A stretch of DNA of 64,000 bases from Iningainema tapete BLCC-T55 (GTDB lineage: Bacteria; Cyanobacteriota; Cyanobacteriia; Cyanobacteriales; Nostocaceae). A program made the position numbers and the translations under genes. How positions within the stretch are numbered: the first letter of the stretch is position 1; the number at the start of each line of letters is the position of its first letter. Below are positions 7,556 to 16,604 of this stretch, in pieces. The stretch is taken from positions 1-64,000 of the forward strand of contig NZ_JACXAE010000109.1 of assembly GCF_014698965.1 (NCBI RefSeq), written 5' to 3'. The notes under the pieces were generated by a model. The model was not told the DNA's origin. It searched no databases and was given only the letters and a program-made list of their open reading frames with translations.

Positions 7556-9193
7556 TTAATTTTCTCCCTCACTGCCTTTCTCCCCCACTCCTTTTGTTAC
7601 CAGTGTCCAACTTTCGGCTTTGTCAATTACTTTGATTGACTCTAGTTTGATTTCAGTTAAGGCAGTATCGTTGAGTAGAAAGTAGGGTTGTTTGTGATTT
7701 TGCCAAAAATGTTCTAATTGAACATGGGTTGCGGGTATAATAGTACGTTGACTATAAAAGTTTAGCGATGGGCGATTATGAGGATATGAGGTGTAAACCT
7801 TTGTACTTGATGGTGTTCCTCTTTTCAAAATTGTCGCCACAGGTTTAACTGGATAAGTTTCTGCTAATTCCCATACCCAATGATCGGATATCATAAATAG
7901 CATCAGTGCTAGATAAGTTCCCCATAATAAAATTATCAGGAATTGTTTATCAGCTCTTTGTGCTAATATGGCGGCTAGAGCCATAGTGGCAGCTACTGTA
8001 GCAAAAACTATTTGTAAGTCTGGTTGTGGTTGTGTACCCCAACCAAAATAAATACTCCCACCACCTGCTACTATAGATAGTGTAAATAAAAGAACTACCC
8101 AAGGACGGGGATAAGGCGTAAGCACAGGTAAATTTTCTATCTCCCCACACAAAGCGCCAATAGCTAAGGCGAGGCTGGGGTAAATTGGAAATACATACCA
8201 CGGCAGTTTAGTTCCCATCAGGGATATACTGACTAAATATACAGCACTCCACACTAAGACAAGTTTTGCCCAGCTCAGGTTACGATTTTCCCAAGCTAAA
8301 CGCAGACTATGTGGTAAAAAAAGTAACCATGGCCATGTGTATTTAAGAATTTCGAGAATATAATACCAAGGTTTTCCAGCGTTACCTTCAACAGGTTTCC
8401 AAACACGACTAATGGATTGATCTACCAAGCCAGTGGAGGTAAAATTATCACCATACTCGATCCACTGCGCACTAAACCACAACGCCACAGGTATACAACC
8501 AATGAGTATGGCTATCCACATGTAGCGACTGGTAAGTAATCTTGGTGTATCCCAAAACAGAAAGATAATTGCGATCGCCCCAAATAATATACCAAGAATA
8601 CCTTTTGTTAAACAAATTAACCCAAAGGCAATGCCTATACCTAAACAGTAACGTAAATCCCGACGCGATCGCAAAACACACAACAACATCACGAGCAAAA
8701 AAAATACTGCTGCCCCATCTAACATTGCTAAACGTCCATGACGTACCACAGGTAGCATTGTTAAATAAATTAGGGCGCTATATACTGATGCCCACCGTTG
8801 ACGAAATATCTCCCGACCAATACAGTATAATAATGGTACACTAAAAGCTGTCAGTAATGCTCCGCTGATCCGTGTTGTCCATTCATTCATACCCCCCAAA
8901 GAGTAAGCCCAAGCAATCAACAGATGCATGAGCGGTGGTTTATTATGATATGGTTCACCACCTAAAGTTGGGTAAAGCCAATGCAGAGAACCTAAAGGGG
9001 CTTGCCAAATTTCACGTGCAACTTGTGCTACAGTACCTTCATCCCAATCTCGTAATGGTAACCCACCTAAATTTATTGTAAACATTAATACTGCTGCTAA
9101 CAACAGTACTATCATCCATAACTGATCTACTCTTTGATCAACTGTACGATACTGTTTTTCCAGACGACCCCAAATAAAGCTTACGAATTGCAT
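7556..9193 (-). CDS. GT39-type (ArnT/PMT-like) membrane glycosyltransferase
   Basis: A 545-residue multi-pass membrane protein of the dolichyl/undecaprenyl-phosphate-sugar glycosyltransferase superfamily (GT-C fold). These enzymes move a sugar from a lipid carrier to an acceptor on the periplasmic side. The first periplasmic loop after helix 1 has the expected acidic motif RDWDEG (about residues 48-53), followed by the PYHNKPPLMHLLIAW stretch typical of the ArnT/PMT group. About ten hydrophobic helices follow, and a soluble C-terminal domain of ~100 residues ends the protein. Start is ATG 9193; a TTG four codons upstream is possible. No lipid A modification genes are nearby, so the acceptor is unknown. 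Confidence 0.85.
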   Translation of the reverse strand: MQFVSFIWGRLEKQYRTVDQRVDQLWMIVLLLAAVLMFTINLGGLPLRDWDEGTVAQVAREIWQAPLGSLHWLYPTLGGEPYHNKPPLMHLLIAWAYSLGGMNEWTTRISGALLTAFSVPLLYCIGREIFRQRWASVYSALIYLTMLPVVRHGRLAMLDGAAVFFLLVMLLCVLRSRRDLRYCLGIGIAFGLICLTKGILGILFGAIAIIFLFWDTPRLLTSRYMWIAILIGCIPVALWFSAQWIEYGDNFTSTGLVDQSISRVWKPVEGNAGKPWYYILEILKYTWPWLLFLPHSLRLAWENRNLSWAKLVLVWSAVYLVSISLMGTKLPWYVFPIYPSLALAIGALCGEIENLPVLTPYPRPWVVLLFTLSIVAGGGSIYFGWGTQPQPDLQIVFATVAATMALAAILAQRADKQFLIILLWGTYLALMLFMISDHWVWELAETYPVKPVATILKRGTPSSTKVYTSYPHNRPSLNFYSQRTIIPATHVQLEHFWQNHKQPYFLLNDTALTEIKLESIKVIDKAESWTLVTKGVGEKGSEGEN

Positions 9194-9302
9194 AATATAG
9201 GACAATCATTTTACTTACTGCTTAGATTACACACAGACGCTTTGTCGCCTCAAATGTTGCTAATTGGTAACAATCTGCGCCTCCTGTACCAAAATTTCGG
9301 CT

Positions 9303-9331
9303 GTACAGACGTTCCGCCGGAACGTCTGTAC
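9303..9331. repeat. palindromic repeat, family A (GACGTTCCGCCGGAACGTC)
   Basis: A 29-bp near-perfect palindrome reading GTACAGACGTTCCG on each arm. Related copies lie at 14977-15005, 33316-33344 and 44451-44479. The arms differ between copies by paired changes, so the hairpin is preserved. It lies between the GT39 start and the recombinase stop. Confidence 0.92.
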
Positions 9332-9337
9332 GATTTA

Positions 9338-10612
9338 TTAAAAAATAAAAATTACTCGCAATTCTTGATGAGGACGAATAATCTCAATTTGTCGAATGAA
9401 TTCACGAAAGTAAAACCTTCGTTCTGATTCTGACAAATCTAACCAAAATTGCGGTATGGAAACAGCTTGAGCAACAGAACGCAAATTAACTGGTGGTAAA
9501 GTCGCTAGTTGAGCCAACAGAGCAGATATTTCTGTGCGGAGTTTATATGCTCTTAGCTTTGCTGTTTGGGTATCTAACACCCCACTCTCGATTAAACCAG
9601 GCAACTGCTCAAGAATTTGTTCTTGACGAGCAATGGACTGACATAAACTATTCTTAAGCTCATCTAATTGGGGAAAATTCATGGATGCTACCGCTAGAGG
9701 TAAATCGCGACAAATTACTTCTATGGTATTTTCTAACACCTCTTGATAAGATATGGCACGACATTTTGGGCATTTTGGACAACTAATAGGACGTAAATAA
9801 AGATACTCTTTGTCTTTGTTACGTATAGTAACACGAGTAATTGTCATATGTGACTGACATTCACCACACACAACTAAACCAGCAAGAGAACGAGGTGCGC
9901 TCTTCGTGCGAGGCGATAAATGACTGTTACGCCGCAATAGTCGATCAATTTGTGCTGCTTCAGAGCGAGAAACGATCGCCGCATGAGTGTTGGAGATAAT
10001 TTCCCCATTGTGATATGCTGTATCCCCACGGTACACTGGGTTAGTCAACCAGCGTCTACCTGTCGTCACAGAAATTTTCTTACCGTATTTTTTTGCTATG
10101 TATCTAACTGCTCCTCTAAGAGAACCATAGAGCAGAAATTTTTCAAAAAAATCTTTAACTATTGTAGAAGTACTGCGATCTATGATATACTTGTATTCAG
10201 ATTTGCGATAACCATAAGGCGCTCTTCCAGGAGGGGGAAGAGTTTCTAGTCGGTTACGAGCATGTCCAGCGCGGATAAGTTGACTGCGGTGCTGTTGATG
10301 GATTTCATGTGCTAATTTGAGCAAATCAGCGCGAATCGTAGAACTGTCAGATGCAACAGCAATAACTGACACACCCATCTTTTCTAGCTGAGCAAGTGTA
10401 TCGTTTACAGTTTCTAAAGTATCTCCTAATTCGGCAAAGCTAGGAATTAATAAATAGTCAAATGGCTCGGTTTGACAGTCATGCAATAATTGAGTAAGTT
10501 GCGATCGATCACCCAAATCTTGATAAAATCGATCCACATCCCATACCCAAGTAGTAATATCGAAGGCTGGTTCTAACAGAGGATTGGTGTAAGAGTAAGC
10601 GACAATCTTCAT
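9338..10612 (-). CDS. serine-recombinase-like protein with degenerate catalytic domain
   Basis: A 424-residue protein with the layout of a large serine recombinase: N-terminal resolvase-like domain (1-110), recombinase domain (about 120-240, with PPGRAPYGYR and LTNPVYRGDTAYHNGEII), zinc-ribbon cysteines at 249, 252, 278, 281 and 284, then a coiled-coil region (about 315-365). Ser7 in the AYSYT segment could be the nucleophile. However, the segment where active enzymes have the D-x-L-x-R arginines reads LLIPSFAELGDT (54-65), without them. I recall close relatives as conserved single genes in cyanobacteria rather than as part of mobile elements. No att-like repeats, excisionase or phage genes flank it. 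It may be catalytically dead or diverged. Confidence 0.75.
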   Translation of the reverse strand: MKIVAYSYTNPLLEPAFDITTWVWDVDRFYQDLGDRSQLTQLLHDCQTEPFDYLLIPSFAELGDTLETVNDTLAQLEKMGVSVIAVASDSSTIRADLLKLAHEIHQQHRSQLIRAGHARNRLETLPPPGRAPYGYRKSEYKYIIDRSTSTIVKDFFEKFLLYGSLRGAVRYIAKKYGKKISVTTGRRWLTNPVYRGDTAYHNGEIISNTHAAIVSRSEAAQIDRLLRRNSHLSPRTKSAPRSLAGLVVCGECQSHMTITRVTIRNKDKEYLYLRPISCPKCPKCRAISYQEVLENTIEVICRDLPLAVASMNFPQLDELKNSLCQSIARQEQILEQLPGLIESGVLDTQTAKLRAYKLRTEISALLAQLATLPPVNLRSVAQAVSIPQFWLDLSESERRFYFREFIRQIEIIRPHQELRVIFIF

Positions 10613-10658
10613 TTTTTTAGATTCAGCATTTATTCTCCCCTACTCACAAACTCCCTCA

Positions 10659-11018
10659 TTACTGTTGACTTAGTTCAATAATATTACCATCTGGGTCTTG
10701 GGTGAAGAGGGCAGATCTACCAGAAGCGCTGGATTGGATAGGGCAGTTATAATATAGTAGTTGTGCGCGAGCTGCTTCCAAGTCAGTTACAGAAAAAGCG
10801 ATATGGCGATTGCGCCCCCACTTTTCGTTTTGAGTTTCTTGGTTAACATTTGGCGCGGCAATTAAGTGAAGTTGATATTCACCGATTTGATACCATGTAC
10901 CAGGGAACTTGAGAGCGCGATCAACTTTGGCTAATGCTAGAATTGTGCCATAAAAATGCTCAGACCGCTCTAGGTTAGTAACGGTAATAGCTGTATGAAG
11001 ACACTGAGTTATTTGCAT
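10659..11018 (-). CDS. VOC family (glyoxalase/dioxygenase-fold) protein
   Basis: A 119-residue single-module vicinal-oxygen-chelate protein. The two beta-alpha-beta-beta-beta units are visible as CLHTAITVTNLERSEHFYG at the start and RHIAFSVTDLEAARAQL at about residue 73, ending with the typical ALFTQDPDGNIIEL. Candidate metal ligands are His8, the His of RHIAF and the Glu of NIIEL. The family covers glyoxalase I, extradiol dioxygenases and antibiotic-resistance proteins, so the substrate is not predictable. It is separated from the upstream Uma2 gene by a family B palindrome. Confidence 0.85.
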   Translation of the reverse strand: MQITQCLHTAITVTNLERSEHFYGTILALAKVDRALKFPGTWYQIGEYQLHLIAAPNVNQETQNEKWGRNRHIAFSVTDLEAARAQLLYYNCPIQSSASGRSALFTQDPDGNIIELSQQ

Positions 11019-11040
11019 TGTTTTATTATAGTAGATCTCG

Positions 11041-11075
11041 TAGATACCCGACTTCTTTAAGAAGTCGGGTATCTA
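11041..11075. repeat. palindromic repeat, family B
   Basis: A perfect 35-bp palindrome with arms TAGATACCCGACTTCTT. It lies between two minus-strand genes (Uma2 upstream, VOC downstream) and could terminate the Uma2 transcript. Confidence 0.92.
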
Positions 11076-11092
11076 ATCCCTATGAATGTACA

Positions 11093-11635
11093 TCAGCTTA
11101 GTAACTCATCAACAGCGACACTAAAACCTTTCAACACACTTTGAGTGCTAATAATCTCATTATTCGTAAACACAAGTCGTTGAGTTTGTGTCATTACAAT
11201 AATCCAGCGATTTTCTGGAAACACCAGCCAGACTTCTTCGCTACCAGAATATAAATATTCTTGAGCTTTAGTGATTACTTCTTCCGCCAAATCATGATGG
11301 GAGACAATTTCTGCAATTAGTGGAAAACTCTGAGGAAACACAGAAGGTTCTCCAAATCTAAATAGTAGTTCTGATGTAAGATAGGCAACATCAGGTGAAC
11401 GTCCGTGTTTACCAGTGCGACAGGGTACATGGGTATAAACTTGTCCCCCTATTGCTCTAGAATCATTGTAACTTCTCCAGTAGAAGTATAAGTTCCCTTG
11501 AATTCTTCTTTGCTTAAGAGTTGCTGATTTTTTTTCGATAACTTGGCCATGTACCCATTCAGTATCATTGATTGGGTTATGCATCCAACCTTCTAACGAA
11601 AAATCTTCGGTTGTAATCACTGTAGAATCTTCCAT
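11093..11635 (-). CDS. Uma2 family PD-(D/E)XK nuclease-fold protein
   Basis: A 180-residue Uma2 (DUF820) protein, a family hugely expanded in cyanobacteria with a restriction-endonuclease-like fold and no settled function. The family core is visible: GRSPDVAYL with the metal-binding aspartate, then PLIAEIVSHHDLAEEVITKA carrying the glutamate and lysine, then EVWLVFP and the RWIIVMT strand. The start (MEDSTVITTEDFSLEG) is ATG 11635. It stands alone between the VOC and HTTM genes. A second intact Uma2 gene (22700-23284) and a relic (42077-42222) lie in this window. Confidence 0.88.
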   Translation of the reverse strand: MEDSTVITTEDFSLEGWMHNPINDTEWVHGQVIEKKSATLKQRRIQGNLYFYWRSYNDSRAIGGQVYTHVPCRTGKHGRSPDVAYLTSELLFRFGEPSVFPQSFPLIAEIVSHHDLAEEVITKAQEYLYSGSEEVWLVFPENRWIIVMTQTQRLVFTNNEIISTQSVLKGFSVAVDELLS

Positions 11636-11707
11636 TATGATTAATTCTCCTTTTTTACACTAGTAGTTAATCTAAGTTTTGATTATCATGCTTATAATTA
11701 TCGGCTA

Positions 11708-13696
11708 CTAATCTTTTTTGCTCTCAAAAATAAAACGATTGACTAAATTACCATACTTGGGATCATTAGGATGGGAACGGAAATCCCAGCGCCATTTCTG
11801 AATCTCAAATTGTGTTACCATTAAACTAGGGATTGTCTTACGATTGTAAGCAGTGGCACAAGAGTGGAGAAACTTTTCACAAAGTTGCACACCCTTTGGC
11901 TCAAAACAACGGGGAATTACCTCTCTGTATCTTCCATCAGCCATTGCACCAATAGCATTTTCTATTTGGAAGCGAGCACTATCCCCAGATTGACGATGTG
12001 CTAGCACTTTGTAGTATGTAATTATACCAGAAGTGTTGTTCTCAGCATACATTTGCCATGCACTAAATGGATAAAAGTCAATGCCAAACAACCAAATCAA
12101 CATGAGAATGCTGAATAAGCCAGTAATTAGTCGAGAGTAACTGTCTAATTGCTGTACCTCAACGACAACATAACTGTCATTTTCCTCTGGCACTAAGGCG
12201 CAATTTGCATCACAACTCACTAACTTGAGACGATTACGAGCAACATAACCGTAAATTAACCTACCGAGAATGTCAACTCCGGGAAAAAATAGCAATGGCA
12301 CAATCAGCCAAAATATCGGGAGCGCTAAAGCCATAACTCTATAGCCGTAAAAACCAGGGTATGGCTTTCCTTTATAGATGACGTACATCTGTTCATCTAA
12401 TTCGGTTAACTTTAAGTTGAGTGAGCGATCGCGATTATACTGCGTCAAGTTTAATCCGCGAAAATTAACAAACTCCAGTCTATCAAACAAATCGAAACCG
12501 TCAAGCAGACGAATTACCCGACGGCAAAAAGGGCATAACCCATCGTAAAGAACTTCAATTGGCTGAGTGCGACGTGCAATTCTTCTCGCCACCCACATTC
12601 TCCATTTCGTGAAATCGAAGAATATCAACTGTAATGCAATCAAATCAAAGAATGGCACATTTTGGAGAAAAAATATGCCCGTGTGTAGCATCATGATGCC
12701 GAAAGGCAAAATCCGACGAGCGAAACTGGAAAATAAGACTAAAGGAAAAGATAATTCGCTTACCAGACCGAAAATACCAAATAATGCTACTAGTAAATCT
12801 GGTACATTAGTGAAGTACAGTGATAATCCCCAATCAAACTGCGTGGAATTAAGACCATCTGCATAGAGGGTGGCTCTGATATTAGTAGCATTCCACCACC
12901 AGAATCCGCCGATGCGCAGCTTACTCAAACCTGCTGCCAAATATACTTGAGCAACTACCACCCAACAAGCATATCTAGACCAACCATATAATAATGATGG
13001 GCGATTAGCAATGGGGGTGGTACCTTGATAGATTTTCCACAAGCGATCGCATGACCATCCATCTGCACATGGTAGACAACAAAGAACCACCATTAATACC
13101 AGTGGCACTAAACCTGTATGATAAAAGTGGTCATACTGACGAAGTATACCACCCAATATAAAAGTGCCGAAAGCACCTAAAGGTAGAACAAATCGAGTTC
13201 GCCAGCCTATCATTCCTAAAAAAACAAACACCACCGTCAGCCATTTGAGAAATTGTAGTCCAATCTCACTGCTGACTAATCGATCAAAACTGATGGGAAG
13301 GGCATAAAATAACTGTAACATTCCCATCGGTAGACGCATCTCTATGGGAAGTAGGGCGCTACTAGCATAATCTTCCCAAAGTGTTTGTGCAAGTACAATT
13401 CCACAAACAATTACTCTAATTACTCCCAAAGATTCAGGAGTAGCTTTGCCCACATATTTCCGAAACAGTGTTGGTTTGGTGATTACCCAGATAGTTAATC
13501 CCAATCCTAGCAAGGAAACCGGACCATACTGAATGAATAAATTCCAATACTGATTGCTACCATTAGAACCTTCAATAGTTGAAGCCACAACTAGCTGAGG
13601 TAAGGAAATTAATAGGCAGACGAAGAAAGCGATCGCACAAGTTTTGCAAAATCGACGCATTAATGTACATTTTGATTGGGGTATTGTGTTTTTCAC
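11708..13696 (-). CDS. HTTM domain protein fused to DCC thioredoxin-like domain
   Basis: A 662-residue membrane protein. Residues ~85-375 form an HTTM (gamma-carboxylase-like transmembrane) region with many helices, including ESLGVIRVIVCGIVLAQTLW and the conserved AQVYLAAGLSKLRIGGFWW. Next comes a DCC1/DUF393 domain (about 381-470) with the motif YDGLCPFCRRV, cysteines at 388 and 391, a thiol-disulfide oxidoreductase-like site. Two further helices follow at about 455-475 and 535-550. HTTM proteins are related to vitamin K-dependent carboxylase, but the bacterial function is unknown. Start GTG 13696 is given; ATG 13660 is an equal alternative, both just before the first hydrophobic helix. Confidence 0.85.
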   Translation of the reverse strand: MKNTIPQSKCTLMRRFCKTCAIAFFVCLLISLPQLVVASTIEGSNGSNQYWNLFIQYGPVSLLGLGLTIWVITKPTLFRKYVGKATPESLGVIRVIVCGIVLAQTLWEDYASSALLPIEMRLPMGMLQLFYALPISFDRLVSSEIGLQFLKWLTVVFVFLGMIGWRTRFVLPLGAFGTFILGGILRQYDHFYHTGLVPLVLMVVLCCLPCADGWSCDRLWKIYQGTTPIANRPSLLYGWSRYACWVVVAQVYLAAGLSKLRIGGFWWWNATNIRATLYADGLNSTQFDWGLSLYFTNVPDLLVALFGIFGLVSELSFPLVLFSSFARRILPFGIMMLHTGIFFLQNVPFFDLIALQLIFFDFTKWRMWVARRIARRTQPIEVLYDGLCPFCRRVIRLLDGFDLFDRLEFVNFRGLNLTQYNRDRSLNLKLTELDEQMYVIYKGKPYPGFYGYRVMALALPIFWLIVPLLFFPGVDILGRLIYGYVARNRLKLVSCDANCALVPEENDSYVVVEVQQLDSYSRLITGLFSILMLIWLFGIDFYPFSAWQMYAENNTSGIITYYKVLAHRQSGDSARFQIENAIGAMADGRYREVIPRCFEPKGVQLCEKFLHSCATAYNRKTIPSLMVTQFEIQKWRWDFRSHPNDPKYGNLVNRFIFESKKD

Positions 13697-13867
13697 CCCC
13701 GGTATAATATCACGGCGATCAATTGATTCATAATGAAAATCTCACCCTCTACGCCCTGACGCAAAAAGATCTTGGCGATGCGCCTTTGCGTCAGGATATA
13801 AATGGCTGTGAAGAAGTATAATTATAATCAATACCATTGTCTTCGCTTTTGTGCGATCGCCTAACTC

Positions 13868-14476
13868 ATGAGTAGAGGCAGGATTCTCAATCCATCAGAG
13901 AGCTATACATTCAGCAAGTACGCCGAATTAGCCTACGATAGCGCCGATATCCTAGCTGAATTTGGTGTTGCTCTCAAAAATAACTCACTTCAACTCCCAC
14001 AACAGTTGCCAATCGATCCTGAACCACTGAAAATAGAACTACAAGAAAATCTTACCTTGGTAGATCCTGCTTCAGAAATGGCTAGACGTGAAGCATTAAT
14101 CTTTCCGATTCTCAAGACAGTTTGCAAATTTATTCAAGTACCACTCAAAATCGAATATCCTGTAAGAGTGAGTAATTGGCTCAAAGGCAGTTTTGATTAT
14201 TTCATTCCTACTGGGCAAAATTTATTAGTGATTGAAGCGAAAAATGCCGATTTATCAAGAGGTTTTACCCAGTTAGCTGTAGAATTAATTGCCCTAGATC
14301 AATGGACTGACTCAACAGTTCCCATGCTCTATGGTACTGTGACAACAGGGGATACCTGGAAATTTGGCATTTTTGAGCGCCAAGAAAAAGTAGTTCACAA
14401 AGATATTAACACATACGCCGTTCCCAGCGATCTTAATGTAGTGCTTTCTACTCTATTTGGTATTAGTTTGAGCTAG
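13868..14476 (+). CDS. PD-(D/E)XK nuclease-like protein, unknown function
   Basis: A 202-residue soluble protein with no family name I can give. Residues 107-126 (KGSFDYFIPTGQ then LLVIEAKNA) match the nuclease-fold core: Asp110, Glu123 and Lys125 fit the D...ExK pattern, and an earlier glutamate lies in RREALIFP (about 75). A helix with QLAVELIALDQW follows, as in many such folds. The protein could be a small nuclease or a non-catalytic member. It starts at ATG 13868 after a HIP1 site and is followed by the fasciclin gene 72 bases downstream on the same strand. No partner methylase or toxin gene is adjacent. Confidence 0.55.
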   Translation: MSRGRILNPSESYTFSKYAELAYDSADILAEFGVALKNNSLQLPQQLPIDPEPLKIELQENLTLVDPASEMARREALIFPILKTVCKFIQVPLKIEYPVRVSNWLKGSFDYFIPTGQNLLVIEAKNADLSRGFTQLAVELIALDQWTDSTVPMLYGTVTTGDTWKFGIFERQEKVVHKDINTYAVPSDLNVVLSTLFGISLS

Positions 14477-14548
14477 ATGGACAATTTGCTCTACTAACCT
14501 GTCGCTTCGTTGCTAAAATATAACGTTGTGCGCACTCCATACACCCAA

Positions 14549-14950
14549 ATGGCTGATATAGTTGATATTGCAGTAAGTGCAGATTCATTCCAAACTCTAG
14601 TGACAGCTGTAAAAGCGGCGGGGTTAGTAGATACATTAAAAAGTCCTGGTCCTTTTACGGTGTTTGCACCTAATGATGACGCTTTTGCTAAACTACCACC
14701 AGGGACTATACAAACTTTAGTACAAAACATTCCCCAATTAACCAGAATTTTAAAATACCATGTTGTTTCTGGAAAACTAACAAAAGCTGATTTAGCGAAA
14801 GTTAATAGTGTGACTTCTGTAGAAGGTTCAGAGATTAGAATAGATTGTTCTGATGGGTTTGAAGTTAAAAATGCCACAGTTTTAGCAGCAGACATTGAAG
14901 CAGATAACGGCGTAATTCACGTTATAGATACAGTAATTTTGATGGGATAA
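14549..14950 (+). CDS. fasciclin (FAS1) domain protein
   Basis: A 133-residue protein made of a single FAS1 domain. Both family boxes are clear: H1-like [19 protein letters not shown] (about 39-57) and H2-like [15 protein letters not shown] at the C-terminus, with the YH dipeptide in [10 protein letters not shown] between them. FAS1 domains mediate adhesion or matrix interactions. No signal peptide precedes the domain from ATG 14549, and the frame extends only 13 residues further upstream, so export is not evident; many cyanobacterial single-domain fasciclins look the same. Possibly co-transcribed with the preceding gene. Confidence 0.92.
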   Translation: MADIVDIAVSADSFQTLVTAVKAAGLVDTLKSPGPFTVFAPNDDAFAKLPPGTIQTLVQNIPQLTRILKYHVVSGKLTKADLAKVNSVTSVEGSEIRIDCSDGFEVKNATVLAADIEADNGVIHVIDTVILMG

Positions 14951-14976
14951 TGAGTATACAGGAGAATTACATTGCC

Positions 14977-15005
14977 GTAGAGACGCCCCGGTGGGGCGTC
15001 TCCAC
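14977..15005. repeat. palindromic repeat, family A
   Basis: GTAGAGACGCCCC facing GGGGCGTCTCCAC, 29 bp, directly downstream of the fasciclin gene, where it could also act as a terminator-like hairpin. Related to copies at 9303, 33316 and 44451. Confidence 0.9.
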
Positions 15006-15139
15006 CATCAGATGGAAACTATAATAAAAAATGTTAAGTTATACAAAAATAATTCAAGTAACACCACAAATAATGTTGCATTTTTGCAAAAATTCATCCA
15101 CCGTTTTATATTAGAGTGGACAACATTGCCAAAATATTA

Positions 15140-15472
15140 ATGCTTGACTTCAACAGCATAGCCGAATTCTCCCGTGCCAACTGCGTCAGCATTTGTGCAT
15201 TTCTCGTACCAGCAAACTTGTGTACCACAATAGTAACGATGATTTTTGCGGCACTGCGTCGCCCCCTACCACAAATCTGGCTTCCTGCAGCAATTGCCAG
15301 CTTTTTTGCTTCAATCATGATACTCCACGTCTACACCTGGTTCATGATTGGCGTAGTCATGGCTCCCACGTACATCCTCATGTGGCTGGCAATCTCCTGT
15401 CTGCTGACAAACATCGCCGCGATTTTGTTTAGGAGTTACGACATCAAGCTTCCCCAAATTCGACGAGCTTAA
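15140..15472 (+). CDS. small multi-pass membrane protein, unknown function
   Basis: A 110-residue hydrophobic protein with about three transmembrane helices, roughly residues 15-35 (SICAFLVPANLCTTIVTMIF), 45-60 (LPAAIASFFASIMILH) and 65-95 (TWFMIGVVMAPTYILMWL and onward). ATG 15140 is chosen; a GTG at 15116 would add eight residues. No motif points to a function. The gene ends 15 bases before the cas6 start on the same strand, so the two may be co-transcribed. Confidence 0.5.
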   Translation: MLDFNSIAEFSRANCVSICAFLVPANLCTTIVTMIFAALRRPLPQIWLPAAIASFFASIMILHVYTWFMIGVVMAPTYILMWLAISCLLTNIAAILFRSYDIKLPQIRRA

Positions 15473-15487
15473 AAAGGGCATGGGGTA

Positions 15488-16588
15488 ATGCCCAGGAAAA
15501 CGCAACACAAGCAACAAACATCTCTCAATTGGTCAGATAATACAGAATTAGTAGGGTTAGTATTTGAACTGTCACCCCAAGAGAACGCCTATGTTTACCC
15601 ACAGTATACCATAGGCTTACACGCTTGGTTCCTTGACCAAGTGCGATCGCATAATTCCGAACTCTCTGCGTATCTCCATAATGGTGAATCAGAAAAGCCT
15701 TTCACCATCTCCAGCTTAGAAGGAGCGTTATCAAGCACAGGCAAACAGTTACAATTACAAAGTGACCAAACATATCTTTGGTATGTAACTGTACTTTCTC
15801 AACGAGTGGTGCAGTGGTTGGCGTCATGGGTACAACAATTACCAGATGTGCTGGAGTTGCGTAACGCACCATTAAAAATTAAAAGTTGTCAAATCGCCTT
15901 ACCCCCCACCACCTACTTAGACTTATTCCATCACTCACCCAAATCATCCACCTTAACTCTCAGCTTTCTCACCCCAACAAGTTTTCGTCGCAAAGGGCAT
16001 CACCTACCTTTACCCATACCTGTTAATGTTTTCCACAGCTATTTGCGTCGGTGGAATGACTTTTCGGGAAAAGAATATAACTTTGAAGAGTTTTTAGAGT
16101 GGGTGGATGAAGGAGTAATTATTCATCGTCACCAACTAGAATCACTGAAAGTGGCGGCTGGGAAGAAAGGTTCAGTAACTGGGTTTACGGGTGCAATTGA
16201 GTATGGTTTATCTCAAGCTGCCCAGGAAAATGTAGAATTTACGCAATTATTTTATAGTTTAGGTGAATTAGCTCCTTACTGTGGCACTGGACATAAAACA
16301 ACTTTTGGTTTGGGGCAAACTCGTTTGGGTTGGATAGGGAAAACAGAGCCAGTAGCCAATTCTGTAGAAAATGTACTCGCCCAACGTATTTCGGAATTGA
16401 CATCCTTATTAATGTCTGAACAAAAACGCACAGGTGGAAGTCGTGCCCAGTCTGTTTGTGAGACAAGGGCGACAATTTTGGCAAGGCGTGAAATGGGAGA
16501 ATCGTTACTGGCGATCGCTCAAGATTTAGAAATGCCCTATGAAACCGTCAAGACTTATGCTAAACTAGCTCGTCGTGCGCTCACTTAA
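15488..16588 (+). CDS. cas6: orphan Cas6-like CRISPR RNA endonuclease with C-terminal HTH
   Basis: A 366-residue RAMP protein of the Cas6 type, which cuts precursor CRISPR RNA within repeats. Features are an N-terminal ferredoxin-like part with GLHAWFL (His45, a candidate catalytic residue), a central LTPTSFRRKG (162-170), and the C-terminal glycine-rich loop GHKTTFGLGQTRLGW (268-282). After a linker, residues 328-364 (LARREMGESLLAIAQDLEMP then YETVKTYAKLA) form a helix-turn-helix resembling sigma/MarR-type HTHs; I recall this tail in other cyanobacterial Cas6 proteins. No other cas gene and no repeat-spacer array is present here, so it would have to act in trans or have another role. Confidence 0.8.
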   Translation: MPRKTQHKQQTSLNWSDNTELVGLVFELSPQENAYVYPQYTIGLHAWFLDQVRSHNSELSAYLHNGESEKPFTISSLEGALSSTGKQLQLQSDQTYLWYVTVLSQRVVQWLASWVQQLPDVLELRNAPLKIKSCQIALPPTTYLDLFHHSPKSSTLTLSFLTPTSFRRKGHHLPLPIPVNVFHSYLRRWNDFSGKEYNFEEFLEWVDEGVIIHRHQLESLKVAAGKKGSVTGFTGAIEYGLSQAAQENVEFTQLFYSLGELAPYCGTGHKTTFGLGQTRLGWIGKTEPVANSVENVLAQRISELTSLLMSEQKRTGGSRAQSVCETRATILARREMGESLLAIAQDLEMPYETVKTYAKLARRALT

Positions 16589-16604
16589 TTCCCACTAGTT
16601 TTGA

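Noticed and set aside
9338-10612. Prophage or fdxN-type excision element
   Set aside because: No direct repeats at the flanks, no phage genes and ordinary neighbours on both sides.
12567-12866. 99-codon frame opposite the HTTM gene
   Set aside because: Antisense to a conserved membrane region; basic composition arises from the reverse complement of Leu/Phe codons.
14494-14895. 133-codon frame opposite the fasciclin gene
   Set aside because: Antisense to both FAS1 boxes; no independent features.
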